From: Verrucomicrobiota bacterium | Lineage (GTDB): Bacteria > Verrucomicrobiota > Verrucomicrobiia > Chthoniobacterales > JAFAMB01 | Direction of reading: 5' to 3' | DNA: 10,488 nucleotides | NCBI GenBank assembly: GCA_019241095.1 | Contig: JAFAXJ010000690.1 | Coordinates: 1 to 10,488, forward strand | Made by a program: the position numbers and the translations under genes | In this document: positions 1 to 6,536 of the stretch, piece by piece | Layout of the letters: every line of letters starts with the position of its first letter | Numbering within the stretch: the stretch's first letter is position 1 | Notes under the pieces: generated by a model | Database searches by the model: none | What the model was told of the DNA's origin: nothing | The model's input: only the letters and a program-made list of their open reading frames with translations

Positions 1-1176
1 TTTTGCTGGAGCCGCGGCATTGTATTCCAAAACTTGTCCCATCAGCGGACCAGCCTTGATCAGGTCCTCATTGCTGAAACTAGTTTTTATCGCCAGAGGA
101 TATTGCCCCTCAATCGATAGCTTTTTTGCTGAGTCAGGTGAGGTGAGGAATTTCATCCATTCAACGACCGCCTGCTCTTTCGTTTTGTCAGTCTGCTTTG
201 CGGCACCCCATAAATTCAGGGAGTCGGTGACGATATATCCCGGCGGGACCTTATTATCGCCGTTCGTAGGCGCTAGCGCTACGGCTACATCGCCCGGTCT
301 CCCGGATTGGGTTTCGATAGCGCTGATCAACCAGGGACCATCAATAACCATAGCCGCCTTTGCTGTAAGAAAATTATTGGAGCTGATTGAGTAGTTAGCA
401 CCTACGGCATCGGCCGTAGTATAATCAAAGAGTTTCTTTAGCTGTGTCGCACCTTGCACCACGTCCGCAGCGTTGAGCGGATGACCGGGTTCAAAGATGT
501 CGACGCCACCTGCTGCCGTAGTCAGGTACGTAAAGGCGTTCATGGTATGCCAGGCATCATCAGCAGTCATTAACGCGATGGTGGGCAATCCGTTCGCTTT
601 CAGCTTATCGGCATCCTGAAAGAACTCGGTCCAGGTGATGGGAAATTTCTCTATGCCCGCCTTTTTCAGAAGATCTTTATGATAATAGAAGAGCACAGGA
701 GCTTGGTCGCTAGGTATAGCAACAATTGCTCCGTTTACAGTTACAGCTTCAAGGTTGTTCGAACTGAAGCGTGCCTTCCACGTCGGGTCAGCATTCAAGT
801 AGGCAGACCAGTCCATTAATTTGCCGGACCGCTCGCGAGTGAGATCGCTTGGATTATAATTATATAGGAAAACATCAGGCGGAGACCCTGCGGCGATCAT
901 CGTTCTAATCTTTTGCTGCAGGGTCGGCCAATCCGGGTCCGGATTCGAGATTACCTGAATCTTGTCCTGATGAGCCTGATTGAACTGGCCAATCAATTGG
1001 TTAAGCACCTTCCCGCGGGCCACGTCCGAAGTGAAGTTTGATAACACTGTGATTTTTATCATCGCAGCTTTGTTTATGCCGGCCGCATGGATCGATGGGA
1101 GGCCCGAGGCGAAGACTATGAGCAGAAAAGTGAGAAAACGGGTAGTGAGAAACAGAGATGGACAAATTTCAAGCAT
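1..1176 (-). CDS. Family 1 extracellular solute-binding protein (CUT1 sugar ABC importer), 3' end cut by window edge
   Basis: Periplasmic substrate-binding protein that would capture a sugar or oligosaccharide and deliver it to an ABC permease. The minus-strand frame is open for 392 codons from an ATG at 1176-1174 to the left edge without a stop. The start is chosen because a purine-rich GGGGGAGG ribosome site lies 6-7 bases upstream and the first 31 residues form a Sec signal peptide (hydrophobic FLTFLLIVFASGL, then cleavage near SIHA/AG). The mature part shows SBP_bac_1 hallmarks: ITVLSNF at the first strand, PDVFLYN, the AIPSDQAPVLFYYHKDLLKKAG segment in two parts, ITWTEFFQDADKLKANG, and AMVIDGPWLISAI around residues 272-285. 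Family members usually have 410-450 residues, so a few dozen are missing off the edge. Its permease partners are not visible. Substrate is not readable; carbohydrate is inferred from family. Confidence 0.93.
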   Translation of the reverse strand, partial: MLEICPSLFLTTRFLTFLLIVFASGLPSIHAAGINKAAMIKITVLSNFTSDVARGKVLNQLIGQFNQAHQDKIQVISNPDPDWPTLQQKIRTMIAAGSPPDVFLYNYNPSDLTRERSGKLMDWSAYLNADPTWKARFSSNNLEAVTVNGAIVAIPSDQAPVLFYYHKDLLKKAGIEKFPITWTEFFQDADKLKANGLPTIALMTADDAWHTMNAFTYLTTAAGGVDIFEPGHPLNAADVVQGATQLKKLFDYTTADAVGANYSISSNNFLTAKAAMVIDGPWLISAIETQSGRPGDVAVALAPTNGDNKVPPGYIVTDSLNLWGAAKQTDKTKEQAVVEWMKFLTSPDSAKKLSIEGQYPLAIKTSFSNEDLIKAGPLMGQVLEYNAAAPAK

Positions 1177-1254
1177 AACAAGACCTCCCCCTCGATGCTA
1201 TCCGAGATTAACCCATTTGCAAGCTCTGCGCCGTCTTCTGGAAGGTTGGAAAAC

Positions 1255-1284
1255 TTTATAGCACTTTCGAATCTTGTTTGTTAG
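1255..1284 (-). promoter_or_regulatory. Possible sigma70-type promoter for the leftward binding-protein gene
   Basis: On the minus strand, CTAACA (plus 1279-1284, four of six matches to TTGACA) is followed after 18 bases by TATAAA (plus 1255-1260, five of six matches to TATAAT). It lies about 80 bases upstream of the start codon at 1176. This is consensus matching by eye only, in a fairly AT-rich stretch, so it is tentative. Confidence 0.3.
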
Positions 1285-1479
1285 AAGCCACATGCTTTCA
1301 ACGAGAGAGCCTGATTCGGTTTAGGCCAGTGCCGATGGGCGGTTAGCGGTTCGCGTTGATGGCCCAATGGGATGCAACGTAGTAAGTTAGTTCCTATTGC
1401 CACCTATGCGGCTGACTCTGAGGTGACCTGCGGACAAAAATGATTTTGCTATGCCAAATCAACGTAGATACATCTCTGC

Positions 1480-1525
1480 AGCAGCGAAGCTGCTTTCAAT
1501 GACGCAGAGGATTGAGAAGTCCTCT
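1480..1525. repeat. Two neighbouring short hairpins
   Basis: AGCAGC (1480-1485), loop GAA, GCTGCT (1489-1494) makes a perfect six-pair stem. AGAGGA (1506-1511), an eight-base loop, and TCCTCT (1520-1525) make a second six-pair stem. Neither is followed by a T tract, so they do not look like intrinsic terminators. They sit immediately left of the tandem repeat, which also contains hairpins. Confidence 0.5.
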
Positions 1526-1550
1526 CGCGCGCCTATAGCGCTTATTCGAA

Positions 1551-1760
1551 TTGTTAGTTGTCCTAGGGCTTCACCCCAGGCCTTTCTAGCTCGCGGCATT
1601 GCCGCTCAGTAGAAGATGTCAGCTCCCAGGACTCTGATGCTTGGAGTTGAAGTCCATGTTAGTTTGCCCAGGGCGCCCCCTTGAGGCTCTTCTAACTGCG
1701 CCGTTGCGGCTCAGAAGAGACCTAGCTGCCAGATTCTGATGCTGCGAAGGTGATGTACGA
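1551..1760. repeat. Diverged tandem direct repeat, two adjacent copies of about 105 bp
   Basis: Copy A (1551-1655) and copy B (1656-1760) align end to end with almost no gaps. Shared anchors are TGTTAGTT, AGGGC, GGCTC/CCGCTCAG, GCCAG/CCCAGG and TCTGATGCT; by eye identity is roughly two thirds. Each copy contains a hairpin at the equivalent place: GCGGC-ATT-GCCGC in copy A (around 1593-1605), and in copy B CTCTTCT ... GCCG-TTG-CGGC ... AGAAGAG (around 1686-1718). The stem bases differ between copies but pairing is kept. No coding potential is evident. It resembles the hairpin-bearing extragenic repeats scattered through many soil bacterial genomes; which family cannot be said without a genome-wide search. 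Confidence 0.72.
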
Positions 1761-1923
1761 TACCGGGAAAGTTTCGAATAGGTCATTCCCCCTAGTTCAT
1801 GAAGCCCAATCGTGGCCGCGTTACTCCGAAAAGGATCAACTTTGCGCTCCTGCCTCTTGACTGGTTAATTCTGATTGTTTTAGCCTTTGCCGGTCAGTCT
1901 ACCACTCTGATTCAAAATTCCCC

Positions 1924-1937
1924 AGGAGCCTACTATG
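1924..1937 (+). promoter_or_regulatory. Ribosome binding site and start codon of the CUT2 binding-protein remnant
   Basis: AGGAG at 1924-1928 lies six bases before ATG at 1935. The signal is well formed and shows that a genuine gene once began here, although only its first part survives. Confidence 0.7.
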
Positions 1938-2114
1938 TCCAAAAGAGTTCTGATGTCGCTTCTTTGTTTCGTAGTTTTGTTTTGCACTCCGTTTCCAGCA
2001 CAAGCTCAGTGCAAGAAGCCAAAAATTGGTTTTCTGCCGGGCGTCGTCGATCCGTTCTACCAAACAATGGAAATTGGTGTCGCCGATGCAGCAGGTCCTG
2101 GATTTAATTGCTAA
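1935..2114 (+). pseudogene. Truncated ribose-type (CUT2) periplasmic binding protein, N-terminal remnant of 59 codons
   Basis: The reading frame from ATG 1935 encodes a Sec signal peptide (MSKRVLMSLLCFVVLF, then CTPFPAQAQ, with cleavage near AQA/Q) followed by KKPKIGFLPGVVDPFYQTME and IGVADAA. The latter is the first beta strand and helix of Peripla_BP_4 sugar-binding proteins of the RbsB kind, which normally have 300-340 residues. After about residue 53 the homology stops and the frame ends at TAA 2112-2114, inside DNA that in another frame encodes the C-terminal part of an ABC ATPase. The gene therefore lost roughly 250 or more codons through an internal deletion whose join lies near 2090-2103. 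A 59-residue secreted product could still be made but would have no binding domain. Confidence 0.85.
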
Positions 2115-2301
2115 ACTGCGCGAAGAACAGGTGCCGGTTATCCTCATCAGCCATACATTACCAGACGTTTTTGCGGTCACTAATCGCATCATTGTCATGC
2201 ACCGGGGCCGCACAGTGACAGAGAAGCTCACCAAGGAAACGAACAGCTCGGAAATTGTACAATACATGGTGGGAACCCTCGATGATACCCGTGAAAGCTG
2301 A
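2095..2301 (+). pseudogene. C-terminal remnant of a sugar (RbsA/XylG-type) ABC ATPase
   Basis: In the frame ending at TGA 2299-2301 the sequence reads QVLDLIAKLREEQVPVILIS, then HTLPDVFAVTNRIIVMHRGR and a tail TVTEKLTKETNSSEIVQYMV. This is the segment after Walker B in sugar-importer ATPases, including the H-loop histidine (codon at 2152-2154) and the ending typical of single-domain members (VxxMxG-like). Walker A, Q-loop, signature and Walker B are all absent, so no ATPase can be made. Upstream of about 2095 this frame only continues as an out-of-frame reading of the binding-protein remnant. With the preceding fragment this marks a former binding protein-ATPase gene pair reduced by deletion. 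A TTG at 2026 could nominally start a 91-codon ORF, but I do not think it is a functional gene. Confidence 0.85.
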
Positions 2302-2339
2302 AATCTGAAAAAAACCGGCTGCAGGCGTTTTCGGAGGGT

Positions 2340-2483
2340 ATGTCGAGAACATTTCTGAATTAGCTCAAGGCATCCCGGGCAAGGCTTAATCGCTCGGTCG
2401 GGCCTCTTCTACTTAACATCGGCGCAATTATAGGAGCATGTGCCGTTAATGGCGCAGTTCATCTGCGATGCCTGGCGATTTAA
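2340..2483 (+). pseudogene. Possible remnant of the CUT2 permease start
   Basis: GGAGG (2333-2337) lies just before ATG 2340. The frame reads MSRTFLN, an amber stop, then a stretch with LNRSVGPLLLNIGAIIGACA that looks like the first membrane segment of a ribose-type permease, and ends at TAA 2481-2483. Position directly after the ATPase remnant is where such a permease would be expected. The similarity is by eye, short and weak; it could equally be chance. Confidence 0.22.
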
Positions 2484-2486
2484 TAT
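2458..2486 (+). promoter_or_regulatory. Weak candidate promoter upstream of the HAAT operon
   Basis: TAATAT (2481-2486) resembles a -10 element and TTCATC (2458-2463) sits 17 bases upstream as a poor -35. The location, about 90 bases before the binding-protein start, is reasonable, but the -35 matches only three of six positions. Confidence 0.2.
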
Positions 2487-2571
2487 TCAATTTACGGCGG
2501 CTCTAGATCGAGTTAGTGTCGGGCGCCAGCCCTTCCCCCATCGTAACCTTCCACCAAACTAGGAATATCGC

Positions 2572-3804
2572 ATGATTAAGCTAATCGCAGTATGTGCCGT
2601 CTCAGCCTTTACTGGCGTTATGATTCAGAAATCGCGCGCGCAGGATCAGGAACTTAAGATCGGAGTCGTTGCTGCGGAGTCGGGGTCCTTCGTATCGGCC
2701 GGAAATACAATTGTGGCAGCGGCGAGACTTGCCAGTCAGCAAATCAACGACTCCGGAGGCATCAATGTTGGTGGTAAAACCTATAAGATTAAACTTTATA
2801 TTCGCGATAATCGCACTGATGTGAACGTGACCATCGCCGCCGCTCGCGAACTGGTCAACGATATCGGCGTTACAGCTATATGGGGCACTGAAACTCATGA
2901 TTTTTCTGTCTCGATGGCCAAGATCACCGGTTCGGCGAAGGTATTACAGTTTTCTGGTAACAGCTCTTTAGGCGCCGTGTTGGACGATAAGTCAGTAGCG
3001 CCAGGAGGATGGCTGCATTACACATTCCAAACAGAACCGCAAGAATGGCAGCGCAGCGGTAGCACGGCAGAGGGCGTTCTGACTCTTTTGACACCTTTGC
3101 TTCCCCACCCTCCTCAACATTCAGTCGTTTTTGTGGGCAATGATGCGACTGGACAGTATTTGTCTTCCCATTATGTCAAAGCACTCGAAGCGCGAGGACA
3201 AAAGGTCGATCTAGTCAAATATCCGCCAGATACCACCGACTTTTCGCCTCTCTTGACCCGCATCAAAGGACTGAATCCCGACATAGTACACTTCTGGTAT
3301 AACGGAGATTCAACTTTGACTGCCTTCCCTCAAGCGCTGAAGCTGGACGTCGCGCCCTCCTATTTTCTGTTCGGCGTGGACCCGGGTATCTACCAGCAAC
3401 GCCAACTGAAATCCGATAAACCAGTGACGCTAAGCTGCGTTCCGGTTTGTTGGGGCGCATCTCCCTCTCCTGTGGTTCAGGAATATTTCAAAAAGTATTT
3501 TGATCTTGGTGCTTCCAAAGGCCCACAATCCTCAGTCTCTCTACTGTACTATGACTATTTTTTCATGTACGCGAAAGCGTTGGAGAAAGTCGGTTCGATT
3601 GACAAGCCGGACCAGATCGTGGATGCGCTTCTTTCAATGAGCTATCAGGGAGTGGTCTCGCCTGTGCCACTTACCTTTAACGTGCACCATCAAGTGACGT
3701 TTGCCACCCAAGTATCTCTCGTTAAGCCGGGCACCTCCGACCAGTTCGTCTCTACTATACAGCAACCACCACCATCGCCGCCTCCAGGTGATCCAGGAGG
3801 CTAG
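2572..3804 (+). CDS. HAAT-family (LivK-like) periplasmic substrate-binding protein
   Basis: Binding protein of a branched-chain amino acid/amide type ABC importer, 410 residues, Peripla_BP_6 fold. The first 23 residues are a Sec signal peptide with predicted cleavage SRA/QDQ; the mature start ELKIGVVAAESGSFVSAG and AARLASQQINDSGGI are the classic first lobe. VTAIWGTETHDFSVSMAKI, VVFVGNDATGQYLSSHYVKA and NPDIVHFWYNGDSTLTAFPQ cover the ligand-site regions. Two close cysteines (C289, C293) could form a disulfide. The C terminus ends in a proline-rich tail (PPPSPPPGDPGG) not usual for the family. ATG 2572 is preceded by AGGA about ten bases upstream. It leads a run of importer genes in the order binding protein, two permeases, two ATPases. 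The ligand cannot be assigned; many HAAT binding proteins take amides, aromatic acids or urea rather than leucine. Confidence 0.92.
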   Translation: MIKLIAVCAVSAFTGVMIQKSRAQDQELKIGVVAAESGSFVSAGNTIVAAARLASQQINDSGGINVGGKTYKIKLYIRDNRTDVNVTIAAARELVNDIGVTAIWGTETHDFSVSMAKITGSAKVLQFSGNSSLGAVLDDKSVAPGGWLHYTFQTEPQEWQRSGSTAEGVLTLLTPLLPHPPQHSVVFVGNDATGQYLSSHYVKALEARGQKVDLVKYPPDTTDFSPLLTRIKGLNPDIVHFWYNGDSTLTAFPQALKLDVAPSYFLFGVDPGIYQQRQLKSDKPVTLSCVPVCWGASPSPVVQEYFKKYFDLGASKGPQSSVSLLYYDYFFMYAKALEKVGSIDKPDQIVDALLSMSYQGVVSPVPLTFNVHHQVTFATQVSLVKPGTSDQFVSTIQQPPPSPPPGDPGG

Positions 3805-3825
3805 CTCTTCAGTGTTTGTGCACCA

Positions 3826-4695
3826 ATGGAGATCTTTTTCCAACAACTGGTTAATAGCCTTTCGGTTGCAAGTGTTACGATCTTGATCGGCATGGGTATA
3901 ACTCTGATTTTCGGACTGGCTGGTATTGTTAATTTTGCGCATGGTGAGTTCCTGATGGTCGGCGGGATGGCTACTTGGTTCCTGGTCTCAGCTGGGATCA
4001 ATTTCTTCATTGCCGTCCTTGGCGCTATGATTCTGGTCGGCTTTCTGGGGTTCGTGGCGGAAAGAGGCCTCTTTCGATTCACCTTGGAGCGCCCAATGAA
4101 CGGGTTCATAATGTCAATTGGTTTGAGCGTTATCCTTCAGCATGTCGTTATTCGTCTGTTCAATGAGGTGCAAAAAACTATTCCGGACCCGATTGGCCAA
4201 GTTTGGGTCGTGCATGGTGTGGATATCATCGTCATGCGTGCAATTGTAATTGCAATCACTGCGATTGTTGTTGCGATCACTTATTTCTGTATCTCTCGGA
4301 GCCGCTACGGGTTGGCCCTAACGGCGAGTATTGCTGACCCGGATACGGCTGCCCTCATGGGCATACCTGTGCGGCGATATGTGACCGGCGTGTTTATTTA
4401 TGGCAGCGTTCTAGCGGGCTTGGGCGGCGCTTTGATGATAGCGCTCTTCCCAATTACGCCCTTTACGGGAAGTGTTGTCATCATCCGCGGATTTGCAGTC
4501 TCCCTGATTGGCGGACTGGGTAATGTCGGGGGCGCTGTGGTAGGCGGCCTTCTTCTCGGCCTTGTTGATGGTTTGAGTGCCGGATACGGATTTCCAGAAT
4601 GGACCGATGCCTACTCGTTGGTGCTCATGATTGCGATCCTGATTGTGCGTCCTCAAGGGTTATTGGGCGGTACACTCGGTCCCAAAGCCTCTTGA
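3826..4695 (+). CDS. livH: HAAT-family ABC permease, LivH type
   Basis: Inner-membrane permease, 289 residues, usual length for LivH. It opens with MEIFFQQLVNSLSVASVTIL and GMGITLIFGLAGIVNFAHGE, the hallmark N-terminal region of the family, and continues with about eight hydrophobic segments; LALTASIADPDTAALMGIPV is the conserved cytoplasmic loop that meets the ATPases, and AVSLIGGLGNVGGAVVGGLL is the conserved late segment. It follows the binding-protein stop by 21 bases. The only strong ribosome site, AGGAGG at 3795-3800, lies inside the end of the preceding gene and about 26 bases from ATG 3826, too far for normal use. No alternative in-frame start exists between the in-frame stop at 3802 and 3826, so translation may depend on coupling. 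The Liv name indicates family only, not a leucine substrate. Confidence 0.94.
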   Translation: MEIFFQQLVNSLSVASVTILIGMGITLIFGLAGIVNFAHGEFLMVGGMATWFLVSAGINFFIAVLGAMILVGFLGFVAERGLFRFTLERPMNGFIMSIGLSVILQHVVIRLFNEVQKTIPDPIGQVWVVHGVDIIVMRAIVIAITAIVVAITYFCISRSRYGLALTASIADPDTAALMGIPVRRYVTGVFIYGSVLAGLGGALMIALFPITPFTGSVVIIRGFAVSLIGGLGNVGGAVVGGLLLGLVDGLSAGYGFPEWTDAYSLVLMIAILIVRPQGLLGGTLGPKAS

Positions 4696-4829
4696 AGAGC
4701 ACCACTGGCATTCATATCGCGGATCAATTACAAAGGCCCGCAATTCTGAGGTTCAGTTCTAAACAAATTTGATTCGCAACCGAAGCTGATCGCAAATCAT
4801 CATAGCAAGCGAGGGTCCGAGGAAGCTTC
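4696..4829 (+). other. Spacer between the two permease genes
   Basis: 134 bases without a gene, longer than the other gaps in the operon. It ends with GAGGAAG at 4819-4825, a good ribosome site placed before ATG 4830. No hairpin or T tract suggesting a terminator is seen, so the operon probably reads through. Confidence 0.5.
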
Positions 4830-4872
4830 ATGGCTGAGGCCGCCTTCTCTGGTAGAAGTCGTTGCAGCCATT

Positions 4873-5793
4873 TTGATCTTGGCTTTCCTGATCGCCTTTC
4901 CGCTGCTCAATCTCGGTTACCGCTTTTTATCTCTCGCCATTACGACCGGTGTCACGGCCATAGCGCTTTATGGGCTTGGCATCCAGTTTGGGCAGGCAGG
5001 AATTATGTCGGTCGGGCACGCGGCATTCGTGGGCATTGGCGCTTATACTGCGGCGATTGTTGCGGGTATGTTTGGTATCGGCTTCTGGCTAGCCATACCG
5101 CTTTCTATCGTAATGTCGGCTTTGTGTGCGGGGATGGTAGGATTGCCGTCGCTGCGGGTTGGCGGCCAGCACTATATTATCATCACTTTCTGCTTCTGCG
5201 CGCTGCTCCAGATAATTCTGACTAACGGGGGTACTTTCACAGGGGCGGCGACCGGTTTGGATGTCGGCTCGATTGACCACTTGTTCGGAATAAACTTCGA
5301 TCAACTCCGGAACATCTATTACCTAGTCACTCTCGTGCTCATTATATGTCTCGTGACAACGTACCTCATCATAAACTCGCCTTACGGTAGAACGCTTCGT
5401 GCGATTCGCGAAAATGAAATGCTGGCGCGGGCTATCGGCATAAATATCGGCCTTCATAAGATTGGCGTGTTTATGGTCAGCGGAGCCTTCGCGGGAATGG
5501 CGGGAATTCTCCAGGCTTATTACCTTCGCCACATATCCCCGATTCTCTACGGACCTTTCCCCAGCCTGTATCTCGCGCTGATGATAATGCTTGGCGGGTC
5601 CCGGCTGATTTACGGTCCGCTCATTGGAGCCGTAATTGTGAGTTTTCTCCCTGAGATCATGCGTCTAGACCCGATCGATTCCAGGATTGCTTATGGCATC
5701 GGCCTGCTAATAGTTGTCCTTTTATTGCCTGGAGGAGTTAGCGCGGGTCTGCTAGACATTTATCGGCGGTTACGGCCAAGATCACTCAAGTAG
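4873..5793 (+). CDS. livM: HAAT-family ABC permease, LivM type; start uncertain
   Basis: Second inner-membrane permease of the importer, 306 residues from TTG 4873. Family features are AIALYGLGIQFGQAGIMSVG, HAAFVGIGAYTAA, SLRVGGQHYIIITFCFCALL, the loop YGRTLRAIRENEMLARAIGI that contacts the ATPases, and SLYLALMIMLGGSRLIYGPL near the C terminus. The start is doubtful. The strong ribosome site GAGGAAG and ATG at 4830 are one base out of frame with the permease. The correct frame is open from 4750 and reads SLVEVVAAILILAFLIAFPL across the expected first membrane segment, but contains no ATG or GTG. Either a weak TTG at 4873 is used, cutting the first segment, or a one-base insertion near 4845-4850 has disrupted the gene (or is a sequence error). 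The stop TAG overlaps the ribosome site of the next gene. Confidence 0.88.
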   Translation: MILAFLIAFPLLNLGYRFLSLAITTGVTAIALYGLGIQFGQAGIMSVGHAAFVGIGAYTAAIVAGMFGIGFWLAIPLSIVMSALCAGMVGLPSLRVGGQHYIIITFCFCALLQIILTNGGTFTGAATGLDVGSIDHLFGINFDQLRNIYYLVTLVLIICLVTTYLIINSPYGRTLRAIRENEMLARAIGINIGLHKIGVFMVSGAFAGMAGILQAYYLRHISPILYGPFPSLYLALMIMLGGSRLIYGPLIGAVIVSFLPEIMRLDPIDSRIAYGIGLLIVVLLLPGGVSAGLLDIYRRLRPRSLK

Positions 5794-5804
5794 GAGATTA
5801 CTAA

Positions 5805-6536
5805 TTGCCGGCACTTGAAGTTATCGGGCTTCAGAAGGAATTCGGCGGGGTGACAGCCTTGGCAGGAGTCGATATCTCAATCGAGACCGGAAAAATCGCC
5901 GGGATCGTTGGGCCAAACGGCTCCGGCAAAACGACCTTGTTCAATGTCGTAGCAGGGGTTTATAAGCCCACAGGAGGCCGGGTACTCTGGCACGGGAAAG
6001 ACATCACTGGCAAGCCCACTTATGAAATCAACCGGCGTGGCCTTGCACGCACATTCCAGCAGGCGATGTCTTTCTCCGGACTTTCTGTTCGCGAGAACGT
6101 TCAGATTTCTTACGAACATGGGCGTTCGCATTCGGCAACTTCACAACGAAAAATCAACTGGAGCTCTCCAGACGAAATCCTAAGTTTTGTAGGCCTCGAC
6201 CGCGTTGCCAATGAACTGGCAGGCTCAATGCCCTTCGGAAATCTCCGCCTGTTGGGTCTAGCCCTGGCTCTGAGTACAAACCCGTCTCTCCTTTTGCTGG
6301 ACGAGCCGGCCGCCGGCTTAAGCGAAAATGAATCGGAGGTGCTTACGAATTTAATTCTAAGGCTGGCCGAGATGGAGATCGGCGTCTGTCTTATCGACCA
6401 CGATATGTTCTTTATGGGCGCCTTATGCGAACGGCTGATCGTTTTAAATTTCGGAACGAAGATCGCCGAAGGACCACCGAGCATTGTTCTGAACGATCCA
6501 AGTGTGGTTGAAGTGTATCTTGGAATTGAAAAATGA
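5805..6536 (+). CDS. livG: HAAT-family ABC ATPase, LivG type, with altered signature motif
   Basis: Cytoplasmic ATP-binding subunit, 243 residues. Walker A GPNGSGKT is at residues 36-43, the Q-loop is in ARTFQQAMSFSGLSVREN near residue 86, Walker B LLLLDEPAAGLSENE begins at about 162, and the H-loop histidine is in LIDHDM near 198. The helical part is marked by VRENV, as in LivG. The ABC signature is unusual: where LivG proteins have a [ST/P]YG[DQ]QRRLEIARAL-like stretch, this one reads MPFGNLRLLGLALAL, losing the glutamine and the R-R-L-E-I pattern. Start codon TTG 5805 is chosen because GGAG (5793-5796), overlapping the livM stop, lies eight bases before it and the product then begins MPALEVIGLQKEFGG as expected. 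The gene overlaps livF by four bases. Confidence 0.93.
   Translation: MPALEVIGLQKEFGGVTALAGVDISIETGKIAGIVGPNGSGKTTLFNVVAGVYKPTGGRVLWHGKDITGKPTYEINRRGLARTFQQAMSFSGLSVRENVQISYEHGRSHSATSQRKINWSSPDEILSFVGLDRVANELAGSMPFGNLRLLGLALALSTNPSLLLLDEPAAGLSENESEVLTNLILRLAEMEIGVCLIDHDMFFMGALCERLIVLNFGTKIAEGPPSIVLNDPSVVEVYLGIEK

Larger units (their letters stand above)
1177..1934. other. Divergent intergenic spacer, 758 bp, no gene seen
   Basis: The spacer separates the leftward CUT1 binding-protein gene from the rightward CUT2 remnant. No frame in it reads like a protein family. It contains a candidate leftward promoter near 1255-1284, a run of hairpins from about 1480 and a diverged tandem repeat (1551-1760). 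The rightward promoter of the CUT2 remnant must also have been here, but I see no convincing match. Confidence 0.6.

Noticed and set aside
20-394. Plus-strand ORF of 124 codons at the left end
   Set aside because: It is antisense to the well-supported CUT1 binding-protein gene on the minus strand and its translation resembles nothing.
980-1284. Two plus-strand ORFs (980-1261 and 1087-1284)
   Set aside because: They overlap the signal peptide and start region of the minus-strand binding-protein gene, which has a ribosome site and a family match.
1480-1760. CRISPR array
   Set aside because: Only two diverged adjacent copies of a long unit, no short identical repeats with regular spacers, and no cas genes.
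1799-2107. Plus-strand ORF of 102 codons
   Set aside because: It is out of frame with the binding-protein remnant at 1935 and has no family features.
4830-5225. ORF of 131 codons starting at the good ATG 4830
   Set aside because: It shares the ribosome site expected for livM, but after a few codons it is simply livM read in the wrong frame; treated as evidence of a frameshift instead.
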